Assembly (NCBI GenBank): GCA_019055375.1
Contig: JAHQIW010005152.1
Coordinates: forward strand, 62,001-126,000
DNA from: Parelaphostrongylus tenuis
Lineage: Eukaryota; Nematoda; Chromadorea; Rhabditida; Metastrongylidae
Reading direction: 5' to 3'
DNA length: 64,000 bases
A program made the translations under genes and the position numbers. Every line of letters starts with the position of its first letter. Position 1 is the first letter of the stretch. Under the pieces are notes generated by a model. The model saw nothing but the letters and a program-made list of their open reading frames with translations. It was not told the origin of the DNA and made no database searches. Shown here one piece after another: positions 41,740 to 52,348 of this stretch.

Positions 41740-43269
41740 TCAACCAGCGCATGGTTTTTGATGTATTTGGCTATCAAATCTCTCATGTTTTTTATTTAGA
41801 ACGACATGCACGATATTGTTGCACACACCTAAAACAATAAAATCTTCATCATACCATAATTACATGGTTCGATTCAAGAAATTGTGTCAGAACTAACCGG
41901 AACAAAGCAGCGAGCAAAAATACATAGGACCACTAGTGCTCGCAATATTGTAGCCAATTATTGCACATACGCCAACAGCAACACTTGGAAACGTAACAAA
42001 TACCAAAGATGTGAGGAGTATTCCAGCACAGCTGCGATTGACCTAAATTGATAATTAACTTTATCATAATTTGTATTCATATTACATCAATTCTGACAAC
42101 CTGCTCGAGGTTATTGTCTCTTGACGTTGTGACAGCTGCCTTGATTTGTGTTTGTTGCCTCATAAGGCGTAGTTTGAAGAGGATAAAAGCCGTCAGGATA
42201 ATCACTACGAAGCCCAACACCTAGGATAATGCACTTACATAATATAGGAGCTTCTTTTTTAATGGCGAAATTTACCATGTTGCTAAGTCCCAAATAGTGG
42301 AGGAAGCTCTGAGTTAAAAAACATCCAATAGAAGGACAGTTCTTGGAAGTCTCGAGTGGTGTGGTTGAAAATTCAAGGACTGAGTCCAGAGCTCCTAGTA
42401 AAAGTCCGAGCAACAAGCACACTTTGGCATATAAGCGCGAACACAGCCTGCGGAACACGATGGGAAAATATAAAGCCTGGAAGATACAAGACTTTTTAGA
42501 CTTTATTTTGAGTTGATTTTGGCAGCTGGTCAAGATGTAAATATAAATACAAAACTACTCAACTAAGGACAAAACCTGTAATCTAAGGTGTTTTCGGACC
42601 TAGAATTGCTCTTTCCTGGATTTCACTAAGTTTGACTCTCCACCATCCAGCCAGCCCGTCATTCTGCCTATCTCTCGGCTGCTGATCACAGGTTTCAAAC
42701 CGCCTCAGATTGCAATTTTTTGCCGTACATCAGCACACACCTATCTATAGGACTAATTTCGACAAAAGTCTCACCAACATTCTTTCCGTAGCAATAAATA
42801 TCGTTAGAGCTAGGCTGATCTTCAGCTGAGGAAAAAAAGGAGCGCTGCCAAAGATTACATAATAAGGATTCAGATTTACTTGGAATGGACTCCAAGAACT
42901 CAAAAGGTAAATACCGTACGGAAGTGCTGAAAAAAGAATAGAGAAATACAACAGTCGCTTCAGTGATTTTTCAATAACAAAAGGTTGACTTACTTGCTAG
43001 TGCGTGAGAAAAAATCAGCAGTTAAAAGGAATAGCAGTAGCAAAGAAGAGTTTTGGCGCAGACTCCTTCTCCTTGATTGGAAATAAATCTTTTTCCAAAC
43101 AACTCTTCTCAGAGAATGTGTTTTCAAAAACAAGAGAGATGAAAACGACAGTGTTAGACTGTCCGGCCTACCTTCTGAGCAGCAATATGGTGAATCCATT
43201 GCAGATGATTATGGTGAGTTGAAGACACACAACTGTGATTTCAAGAGCCAAAGCAATTCTGGATGCCAT
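41740..43269 (-). CDS. Serpentine chemoreceptor, class Srbc-like (7TM GPCR)
   Basis: Exons in gene order: 43269-43172 (ATG), 43107-42994, 42926-42775, 42476-42276, 42220-42101, 42042-41898, 41828-41740 (TGA). The product is about 305 residues, close to the usual Srbc length. Membrane segments are visible in exon 1 (LEITVVCLQLTIIICNGFTI), exon 2 (SSLLLLFLLTADFF), exon 3 (ISLALTIFIATERML), exon 4 (LLLGLLLGAL), exon 5 (VLGFVVIILTAFILF) and exon 6 (GILLTSLVFVTFPSV). The family signature NCPSIGCFLTQSF...LGLSNM spans exon 4 to 5. Such receptors usually act in sensory neuron cilia; that is family knowledge. Exon 2 ends in phase 2 while exon 3 needs phase 1, so the gene has a one-base problem: a frameshift, an unseen micro-exon or an assembly error. 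All other junctions keep frame. Confidence 0.8.
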
Positions 43270-43387
43270 CTTCAACGGCAATATAGTCTAAAGTTGAGCA
43301 TTTAAGTACATACGTTATATGTGTTCCACTGTAAACAGCAGTGTCGCTTTCAGATAGAAATAAACAGCACCACTCCGAGCAGACAAT

Positions 43388-45140
43388 AAACAAATGCTAA
43401 CTTCCTCCCACGGATCTCCCTCTTTGAGAGATTACGCCCGCTTAGTCGCGAGGGCACGTGGGGTGTCTCCAGGTGGTGGATAGGAGGTAAACGCAAACCA
43501 AAGGCGGCCGTATGCTCCTCAGAGACACAGGTGGATTCAGGAAATGAGCTCCTTGCTTCTGCAGCCCCGACTTGATAAAACTCTATTTCTACGAGTCAAG
43601 TCGGCCGAAAGCCTGAAATTAAGCGGCTGGAAATTACATGGGAGGCGGTTAAGAGTCGCCTCCAAAAAATAAGCTGCTCCCGCCCCTTTTCCGAGAGAGA
43701 CTGGCAAGCTACTCGTGAGTACCCAGCCCTACGCTTAGAGCCTGGCAAGCTATATGTTGGGTGTTGAAATTCCAGAAGTAGTAACAAATATGAGCCTCAT
43801 TCCTCTGATCCCGAAAGAGCCCTTGGTACGGCAGCATCAGGTGGGAAGAGTACGGAGAGGCTGCTAAAATCTCAGGGCCGAACTAGGCTGCCAAGATCGA
43901 AACGGAGTAAAATGACGATCTGTACCTACAACGCGAGAACCCTTGCTCACGAATCCTCTGTAAAAGATCTATTGATTCAAGCAAAAAGTATAAGGTACGA
44001 CGTCACTGCCCTGGCTGACACGACAAGACGCCGTCCTTTTTACGCTGTTTATAACACCGGAGAAGAAGTGTTCTTTGGAACATGTGATAGCAGAGGTGTC
44101 GGCGGCGTTGGCGTCCTCGTCAAATCGAATTTGACCATGAGCATCGATTCGTTTGAACAACTAACAATCCGCATCGGACGATTGCGGTTGAAAAGATGTG
44201 GTTAGATGCCGGCCTTGACTATCTTCGTTGTATACGCACCAACATCAAGCATGACGAAGACGAAGTTGAAGCTTTCTATATGGCCCTCTTATAGTTCTTC
44301 AGAGAAAACCATACATTCTTCTAGGTCACTGTCGGGGATTTCAAAGAGAAAACTGGACCTAGAAGAACTCCTGAGGAACGTCACATTGGGACCCACGGAC
44401 TAGAATGGAATGACAATGGAAAACCAGCAAGACCGTATTGTTATTCAAAAAGGGAGACCTTCACGACATAGGCAATTATCGCCCAATCTGCTTGCTGCTC
44501 GTTGTCTATAAACTCTTTACTCAAGTCATCCTAAAGAGGATTGACAGAACACTGGACGAAGGACAGCCATGTGAGCTAGCAGGGTTCCGAAAAGGATTTA
44601 GTACCATGGAACCACATCCACACGATCACGAGACTCACTGAAGTTTTGCGAGAGTACAAAATACCGCTCTGACTCACTTTTATCGATTTGAAGAAAGCCT
44701 TTCTTTCAGTGGAAATAGAGGCTGTTATAGAAAATCTGGATGACAGGGCGTCCCTACTCAGTACATAATGATCTGTAGTAAGCTTTATCATAATTTCAGG
44801 AGCAAAATACAGCCATTCTACAAGAATATCACCATCGACGTAAGAAGAGGGGTTCGACAAGGCGATACAATCTAAATTATTCACTGCCACCCTCCAAAAT
44901 GTCATGCCAACATCAAAATGGGACGATATGGGAGTGAAAATTGACGGTCGACAATTAAACCATCTCCGCTTCGCTGATGATATCGTCCTCGTAACACCAA
45001 GCTTCAGCAAAGCAGAACGAATGTTGACCGATTTCGACAACGCCTGTGGAGAGATTCGTCTCCAACTAAATCTGACAAAAACGATGTTCATGAGGAACAC
45101 TCGTAAGCCATGTAATCGACAATCAATCACTCTGAAAGAA
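43388..45140 (+). mobile_element. RTE-type retrotransposon, internally deleted, nearly full ends
   Basis: The 5-prime UTR-like region is at 43388-43911. It is followed by an apurinic endonuclease domain beginning MTICTYNARTLAHESSVKDL (43912) with GTCDSRGVGGVGVLVKSN and PALTIFVVYAPTS. After frameshifts near 44200-44260 the sequence jumps at about 44405 from the endonuclease directly to RT (LLFKKGDLHDIGNYRPICLL, LAGFRKGFSTM, RFADDIVLVTPSFSKAERML). About 350 codons between the two are missing compared with intact family members as I know them. The frame breaks again at 44670 and the copy stops near 45100. It lies between the Srbc gene and the Srbc pseudogene. Confidence 0.85.
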
Positions 45141-45228
45141 CGTTATATCAAGTGATCTCTTCACTTGGCGTGAAGTGATATTTCTTCAGCACCGCTAACA
45201 TTACTTGTAGGAATACTCCGAAAGGCAT

Positions 45229-45275
45229 GTGGTACTGATGAGGCTTGCGAGAAAGTTGAAACGTACGTCTACCAC
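45229..45275 (+). ncRNA. Hammerhead ribozyme, type I, complete core
   Basis: Helix I is GTGGTA (45229-45234) with TACCAC (45270-45275), six perfect pairs. CTGATGA is at 45235-45241. Helix II is GGCTT (45242-45246) with AAGTT (45253-45257), including two G-U pairs, and loop GCGAGA. GAAA is at 45258-45261. Helix III is AC/GT around GTAC, and the cleavage triplet GTC ends at 45269. All invariant core bases are present. It lies about 100 bp past the end of the RTE relic. A decayed sister is at 53575-53630. Activity is not tested. Confidence 0.75.
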
Positions 45276-45654
45276 CGTAGCCTACAATAGACTTCTAAGA
45301 GGCTTCAAACATTCTATCAGTTTATATTCGATCACGATTTGCGAAACACAAAGCCCCTTAGAGTGAGGAAACTAGGACGTCAGTAACTAGATGTTACCGA
45401 GATAACAATGTTATCGAAGGATAACATTAGCAAGGCTTTTTCAGGAAGACTGTAGAAGTGCATCTGTCAGAGCATATAACCATGCACTAATGATGAGGAT
45501 ACCTACTGAAAATTGACGATTTCACCCTCGAAATATGAGTCTTGGATCAATTTGTCGACATCAATAAGGCATGAAAATTTTTATGAGACCAAGGCGCTAG
45601 ATGAAACTCATCTCACTACTATAATACGCGTGCTCTACCTAATTAGTGAACTTC

Positions 45655-46657
45655 ACATACTGCACTTCCGTACGGTATATATCTTCTAAGTTCGTATCAT
45701 AAAATCTTTTTAAAAGATGATGAGCTGTGCTCCTTTTTGTTTAGCTCAAATTTAGTCTATCTTCAGTCGATTTGTCGTTTTTATTTCTGCGATGAGAATA
45801 GTAGTCAGGCTTCTGTAAAAATGAAGTCCCGAGGAAGTATACGATTCCCATGCCTTTGTATTTCTCACTCGAGCTCTAAGTGCTGTCTTCCCTCTCACAG
45901 TTACGATTTGAATTTTACTTCTATTTTGACTAAACTATTGGAACTTAATTTTTTTTCATTCCATATAGTTCAAGAATTCTAGAATTTACTTTCTATCAGA
46001 TGTTCCATGACTAATGAGCTCAGCTATTGATTGGAAATAGGCAACATGGCTAAACTTCTCTATTAGAAAATAACTTCTACATTTTATGAGTGTTCCCGCC
46101 TAGGTGACAGGCATTATCGTAATTGTTCTGAGAAGCTCAATCGTCGTAAAACAGAAACCTCATGCGGCAAAACCACAGCGCAGGGAAGCTGTGATGAATA
46201 TGGAAAAAAAACCATTCCAAGTAGTCAGTTAATAAGACTTTCCATCATCAGTGATCTCCTGCTATTGATATGTTCTATTCGGCTCAACAGCAGATGCACT
46301 GGAATCCTCCTTATATCAGGTATAGGGTGCTTTTCCGTTGTCCGGTCCGAATTCAAGCTCTCGTGGCCGGATTATGTTACCCTCCCAACTATTAGAGATG
46401 GCGTTTGTGCAATAATTGGCTACCATATCAACGGCATGCCGGTCATTTGTGTTTTGCTCGTTGCTTTGTGCTGGTTACTTATGATTTCTAAATCAGACCA
46501 TGTAATTATGGTAAACTATACAGTGTTTTATTGTAGATGGTGCAACAGGATTGTACATGTCTCCCTAAATAAGTGCATTCGAGAAGTGCCAGCCAAAATC
46601 ATAAAGGATGCGCATGTTAGGAGTGGTCGCATGGATTATTCCAATGAAAAGCATTAA
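45655..46657 (+). pseudogene. Srbc-like chemoreceptor pseudogene
   Basis: Order and sequence follow the gene at 41740-43269. CACTTCCGTACGGTATATAT at 45662 matches the start of exon 3. GGCAACATGG near 46041 matches the end of exon 4. GTGACAGGCATTATCGTAAT near 46105 matches exon 5. CTGGAATCCTCC...GTTTGTGCAATAATTGGCTA (46299-46425) matches exon 6, and GTGCAACAGGATTGTACATG (46539) matches exon 7, ending at TAA 46657. Exons 3 and 4 carry stops, and about 55 bp are inserted in the middle of exon 6. Exons 1 and 2 are not found. Confidence 0.7.
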
Positions 46658-46699
46658 AGAAAAGAAAAGTGTGCGTCAAAGCAAATGTTGATAAAGTGT

Positions 46700-47479
46700 A
46701 AGGAAAGTAGAGAGTAAGAAACCCGATCCAAATGAAACAGCATTTTTCCAAACGAAGATTCTTACTAAGGCTTCTCAAGATGATTGCAAAGGCAGGCTTA
46801 TTGAAGTATATGATTACGTGTTATTCTTGAAAAATCGCTACAGAGAATTAGTGGTTTTATCCTTGCAAGCAGATCAAAGTTTGACTGATGCCGTCATTCA
46901 TAAAACACAGAAATATTTATATTTTGACGTGGGTGAAATTCACTACCATTACAGTATGTATTGCAGAGCAACTCTCACTACGAGCATTCCGTTTAACAAT
47001 CCAACGTCAGAAATAAACGACTCGCTGGAACGCGATTCTACGCTTTTCTCAGCACTCCAATGCAGGATATGTCTCTTAAGCTCGCAAATTTTTTCTTTTT
47101 AGATCTCAATCTTCTAATCTCTTATGTGAAGTAAGTATAGCTGCCTATTCGCTCACCTAAAATGATTAGACCAATGTCTAGTAATCTAACTGCTGTGGAA
47201 AGAACACGGTAAGTCATCTACCAAAAATGGTCCTCAAATGAGCATAAAAATCCTAATCTTTGCATTTTTCAGTAGCGACCTGTGAGCTTTACTCTTGGTC
47301 GGCTTTTTATCAGAAGTCTTTGATCACGCATTTAAATATCTATTCTCATCGTCCAAAATTTTGAAAGCTGTTCTTCTTTTGAATGTTTGGTGACTGATGA
47401 GCTTCTCTAAACGATAGGTTATGTAAAAAGTTCACACCGTTTTGGCTTCTTAATATGATTTTTGAGTTCTTTCTGATTA
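46700..47479. other. No gene recognised
   Basis: A 94-codon open frame at 46818-47102 has no recognisable domain and no splice partner. AT-rich otherwise. Confidence 0.25.
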
Positions 47480-48420
47480 GAAGGAGACAAATTAAAAACT
47501 GACTTTGTTCGCTGGAGAGGAACTTTAGTTACATCTCGAAAGCTGGGACCTAAAGCTACAGCTCCACATTACCGGTTCTTCAAAACACCCCTTCATAACT
47601 CTGTAGCATTCAAATCGAAAATTATGCTGCACAGTAGCCTTTCGCCTTCATTTCTATTACGTCTGTGATTCGCTGGAAGCCGAAAAGCGTATCAATGTGT
47701 AGAGAAATTTTTGTAGTGCCTTAGTCAGTTGCTTTATCTGGAGTTTCTTTCAAAGCGGGAAAAATCTCCGATTGAATAACAGTGCATCTATTATCACGCC
47801 TTGCCCCGCCCCTGCCACGCACTCTGCCACGGCCCTTGAATTTTCGAATAGCCGGTAAGCAACATTGCCAAAATGTAAAACTCGGTCTTATTTTTCCTGA
47901 TAAACCGTATCTCTAGAAACTAAGCACGTCGCTAGAATCAAGAAACATAGCTATCGGGTGACTACTAATAGTCTGAAAAAGAGCGCTGTCTGGCGTGTTC
48001 AAAGCACAGTTAAAATGACCAGGGGAGGCACACGGATCAAAAGAGCATTCTAGGAAACAAACACATTTTTGAGTTCCTCGAACCTCTTATTGCACTGTAG
48101 GACTGAAATCCAGATTGCATTTCACACGTGGCAAGTGGGACTGTGCTGCGTGATCCATACGAAACAACCCTACACTCTAGGAGAGAAGAAATGTGCGCTA
48201 AATGCGAAACCTAACATTTTTTGACAGTAATATCACATTGAGAAGCTCTTTGGTAACCAAGATTATCTTTGAAATCGCTGAGATTTGTGTTATTAAAAGG
48301 TTCTAAGAAGTCTGAAAAAAGCTTTGTTTAGGAAAAAATGCTTTAGTGTGAAATAGATTTTTTTTACTAATCTAAGCTCAAGATTTTTAGAGCTATAGGT
48401 TTATGACAACGTCAAAGAAA
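47480..48420. repeat. Dispersed repeat R1, both orientations
   Basis: AAAAACTGACTTTGTTCGCTGG near 47493, CATCTCGAAAGCTGGGACC near 47532, GTATCTCTAGAAACTAAGCACG near 47908 and CATTGAGAAGCTCTTTGGTAACCAAG near 48235. Confidence 0.45.
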
Positions 48421-48919
48421 ACCAAAAATCCGTTTTTTACAACGGAGCAAAAATGGATGCAAATAGCGGAAGGGTTCCCAGAACTTTTCTGAGAGATCAA
48501 AAACCTCAAATTTTTGCTCGATTTAGACCAATACGGTGCGATACTACCTTCTAGTGAATAGGAAGTGATTCAAAATCTTGAAAGTTCAAAAAAGCAGAGA
48601 GAGGAATCGAGCGGTAAGCAAATCTGAATAAGAGGCAACTACAATTGCTTCGTCCGAATCATAACGGCGAAATTAGAATAATGATAATATTCAGAAAATC
48701 AGTGTTTGACATTATAGGTGGATAGCGCCTTCGGGCAAGCCAGAAAATGGTGAAGCCCAAAACGATCAAATGTTCAAACGCAGACGGACTTTTATCCAAA
48801 ATTAGTTAGATCGCTGTTACTTCCACTCAAAAAGAGTCATACAAGGGTTTTGAGGGTTTCATACAATGATTCTATTACTTCACCAAAAGAAATTAAATCA
48901 AGATATTTGATCGCATCAG

Positions 48920-49217
48920 GAGCATAACAACTGTTCAACATACTTACCGCCTCTGCGTCGCACACGAGGTCAATGGTTCGATCTCGCGCTCATGGCTAAC
49001 CAAGCCAACTATCCCTACGGGGTCGGTTAATTGGTACTAGACAGGTCTTAGACATGTCTGGGAGGATAAGCAGCACTGACTCGGTTCAGCGGGAGGCCAC
49101 CGCGAGTCACTTGTAAAGGCCAGATATGCATTAAATCACCTCAAACGAAGTTAAAAATTGAAGTCGAATGCATGGCGCATTCCTCAGGGATGATCAAACG
49201 CGGAGAGCTTTATCCTT
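48920..49217 (+). repeat. SINE family A, full-length unit
   Basis: B-box ATGGTTCGATCTCG, then GGTTAATTGGTACTAGACAG, GGAGGATAAGCAGCACTGA, GGGAGGCCACCGCGAGTC, GCCAGATATGCATTAAATCA, CCTCAAACGAAGTTAAAAAT and AATGCATGGCGCATTCCTCA. The unit closest to 22553-22853. Confidence 0.75.
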
Positions 49218-49443
49218 TTTTTTATACCCAGTGATGTGAAGTGATGTGCGAAACTTTTGCGCCATTGTGCTGAGTTTTTGTGAGACAGTCTTTAATGAAG
49301 ATTCGTTTGGTGCGCCAGTGTTGATATGCAAGTCCATTGTGTTTAATACTAAAGACCTCTAAACTCTGCTGTTTTTTTAAGGCCTCGCTCGAAACAATAT
49401 GATCGCACAGCATTTGAGCCTTTTATGAGGTCTGATGTCTCAT

Positions 49444-49498
49444 TTATAAAGTACTAGCAGCCGTTTTGGCCTTGCAGCCTCATCAAAAGCACGGTGCC
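49444..49498 (-). ncRNA. Hammerhead ribozyme relic, same family as 33815, minus strand
   Basis: Minus strand: GGCACCGTGC (outer helix I), TTGATGA in place of CUGAUGA, helix II GGCT/GGCC with GCAA, then AAAAC in place of GAAAC. Downstream flank CAGACCTCATAAAAGGCTCA as in the family. An inverted partner is at 49930. Inactive as read. Confidence 0.55.
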
Positions 49499-49717
49499 TT
49501 TCGTTTCAACCAATTCCTTGTCAGGGGATATACACTTACATATAAAGGAATCGATGACGATGATGTTACACTGCTTGTGTAAGGTGAAAAAAACATTTCA
49601 CACTGCAGCGATGACAAATCCCCAAATGTCCAGTGATAACATTACTCAACACTGTGGCCAACAGTTGACCACTCATGACTTAAAAATGAATGATACATTT
49701 TCCTCGTCGATATCATT

Positions 49718-49813
49718 ATACGCGGTAGTGCAACGGTTCACTACGCGCTCTCGGAAAGAGTGAGATCTAGGTTCGAATCCCTGCTGACGCAAGTGTTTTT
49801 GAACAGCACTCTA
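49718..49813 (+). repeat. tRNA-like palindromic element, family B, decayed
   Basis: The core GGTAGTGCAACGGTTCACTA, then CGCTCTCGGAAAGAGTG and AGGTTCGAATCCCTGCTGACGC, with right flank TTTTTGAACAGCACTCT. The left flank is lost. Confidence 0.55.
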
Positions 49814-49929
49814 CTTTAATGGGTATATCATAAGATCTGCCACAGCAAGAGGCGCTCAAATAATAGAGTTCCGATAGATTCCATTATGTGTAGAGGTATA
49901 TAGCCTTCAACGTATTACCGGAAACGAAA

Positions 49930-49990
49930 GGCACCATGTTACTTATGAGGCTGTAAGGCGAAACCACGTATCTAGCACTGTATAAGTGGA
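49930..49990 (+). ncRNA. Hammerhead ribozyme relic, same family as 33815
   Basis: GGCACC, CTTATGA (invariant G5 changed to T), GGCT/GTAA/GGC, GAAAC and TAGCACTGTATAAGTG are in family order. The core change should abolish cleavage. Confidence 0.6.
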
Positions 49991-50423
49991 ATGTCAGACC
50001 TCATGAAAGATTCAATTATTTTATCATATTTCAAAGCTAAACTTACCTTGCGAAAAAATAAATTTAATGACCTCTTGAGTAAATCGTACAGCACGCTGAA
50101 AAGAACTATGCGAACAAAGCTAACGAGGATCAATTCGGTGTGGCAAAAATAGAACGATTATTCCAGAAAGGACCACTTCTTTAAACTTTTGTCGATTGTG
50201 GGTTACTAGATAAAGACTAATATCGGTGCAATGGTGTGACTAGACCTCACATCTTGGTTGTTTGAATCATGAAAACGACTTACTTCGTAGCAGTTTATGG
50301 GTACCTTTAGTTATTCAAAAATTGAACGCAAAGTTTTAGTCCGTGCAGATAATCGATAGCTTTTCTAAATATCCCAGGCTGGTCTATTATAACTCTACTA
50401 TGGTTTCATAATTTCTCTTCCAG

Positions 50424-50809
50424 AAATAGGAAAAGTTGGCGGCAATTCAAGAGGAAAAAATGAAAAAACGTGGGAGCAATATTGTCGAAGAATTGATCCT
50501 GCTGAACAATACGAATTGTCTTCTTTATGTCTAGGGAAATACGAAGAAAATTGCTGATTGTATGTGTGCACAAGAATCAAAGCAGTACAGGAAGCTGGTC
50601 TTGTAAAGCAGTTTGATCAGTTTGACATGCACTCTTATTTCTCTTTATATATTGAATCTTTTTTTTGCAACAGCATCTCTGTGCTAAAAACAGCAGTCAA
50701 AAGTACTGTCATTGATTCACAAGCTAACACTGAGCCGTTAGAATTGTCTCATCCGGCCAACAACGTGTCGCCGCTTTCACCTTCTTTAGAGCCGGCCCAA
50801 GCAAATTAG
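50424..50809 (+). CDS. Candidate two-exon 3-prime end of an unknown gene
   Basis: Not recognised. A strong acceptor (TTCTCTTCCAG) precedes an open frame at 50424-50557 reading IGKVGGNSRGKNEKTWEQYC then RRIDPAEQYELSSLCL, ending at TGA. A second strong acceptor (TTTTTGCAACAG) precedes 50674-50809, reading ISVLKTAVKSTVIDSQANTE then PLELSHPANNVSPLSPSLE, ending at TAG. The two can join in frame if the first stops at a weak GTCTTC donor at 50518. No upstream exon was found, so this could be a gene fragment or chance. Confidence 0.3.
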
Positions 50810-50989
50810 GAATCGGTGGTCCACAAAGACGCCTGCCCTCATGATGTGGATCTGTATAGCCTCACCTAGTCCAATCTACTCATACTTGAACATTAACCGA
50901 TATAGACCTCACTCACTCAACGTGGCCCTTTAAATGCACGAAGTTTGCTGATCCATTGGCCGCTAGATCTTGATCATTCGCCATTGTGA

Positions 50990-51950
50990 TTTCGCATCTT
51001 TCAGTGGTGAGTCACCCATCAGCTAACAAGTACCATACTTACATGAATACTTTGACGGTCCGTCTTCACGAATTGTGCACACCCCAGCACATTTTTCAAT
51101 CGTCTCTTCTCACGATTGTCGTCCACGGTGGTGGTTTGATTCATGCATGCAGCCGGCTCGAATTTCGTACCGTGATCTTCAACATGTCGGCAGGTGAGAT
51201 TACAGCTCATTAATTCTTTTAGCCAAGCCGTTTGCGCAACATGTAGGTGGTCGTCCTCAGGAACGGGTGCATTCTTGTGGAGTTACTCTAAAGTTCATTT
51301 CGTCCATCTGTCCATACCGTCTGATCTTTTTAATAAATGATTGGCCCATCTGTGTTTCGCTATTGATACATGTTCTTCTGGGTCACGAAAATGTTGTAGA
51401 TTTTGAAAATATGAGCTGCGTAAGACGGCTAATTGTTGTGAGCGTCGACTGATTATCGAAAAACATCGTCCAAGCGCTCTGTGAGTCGTTTTCAGTAGTC
51501 TTGACGTGGTCGAGGTATCAGCCCACGTCCTCTAACCTAGCAAAGCTTTGGAACCACTATTTAATCGAAAGGTTAGCACGTATTCTGAATCCATTATTTG
51601 ACTGGTGGCTTCTTTGAAAACACAAAAAGTCGACCCCACTCTGCTTCCTTCTTTTGTTAAATTCCTCCTTCATGCTGTCCTTCATGTTCAGTGCAACCAA
51701 GGTACACGTACAAAGAGATTTTAACGCGTAGCTAATTGAAAGATTCGTACTTTCTCTTAGAACCAAAACCTAATTGTCCACAAAGTGCTTGTCGTTATCT
51801 TTATCATTTTCTTGCCCAATCACGAAATTGTTACTCCCATTAGCAGTTGCTTTATGATTCACAAGCATGTCCGTGATTTGTGATAAGCAGCTAATGAAGT
51901 CTTCTGTGAAAGGACATTTCACCAGTTCATTTTAGTAACTCTGATTTTCT
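50990..51950. other. No gene recognised
   Basis: Several 60-75 codon frames overlap on both strands without splice support or domain. No repeat shared with other parts of the window was found. Confidence 0.25.
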
Positions 51951-52129
51951 ACGTAGACATATCATTAGAGAACATTCCCATGAGCAGTCCGTAACGATCG
52001 TTCTTGTTCAACAAATTGCAGTGCGAGATCCAAGTTATGGCGAGTGGGGGCCAAAAAATCCGACTAGAATATATTTCAGTCAAAATCAAGGTTGCATCTA
52101 ATCTTTGTTTTATATCCGTCAGTCCATTC

Positions 52130-52236
52130 TCAGAATACATTTTATTTGACTGCATGTTGCGGTGGTATCTTATTGGATCCGTTGTAAGATCATACCACCG
52201 CAAAACGCGGTCAAATAGAATGAATTTATTCTGATT
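52130..52236. repeat. Long imperfect hairpin
   Basis: TTTGACTGCATGTTGCGGTG, then GTATCTTA on the left, pairs with TAAGATCATACCACCGCAAA, then ACGCGGTCAAAT on the right across a short TTGGATCCGTTG loop. The pairing extends outward through CAGAATACATTTTATT and AATGAATTTATTCTG. It lies directly upstream of the tRNA-like unit at 52349. Confidence 0.6.
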
Positions 52237-52348
52237 GATCATTGAAACCCAATATCTGTCAGCACAAATGGGTTCAATGTCGGTAGTAACTGCCCACGCC
52301 AGACCGTAGACAGCTGGCTGCTGACAGATAACGCGTTGTAGTGCAGAA

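Noticed and set aside
42695..42895. Alternative open frame over Srbc exon 3
   Set aside because: It would satisfy the phase of exon 2 but replaces the transmembrane sequence with a hydrophilic one unlike the family.
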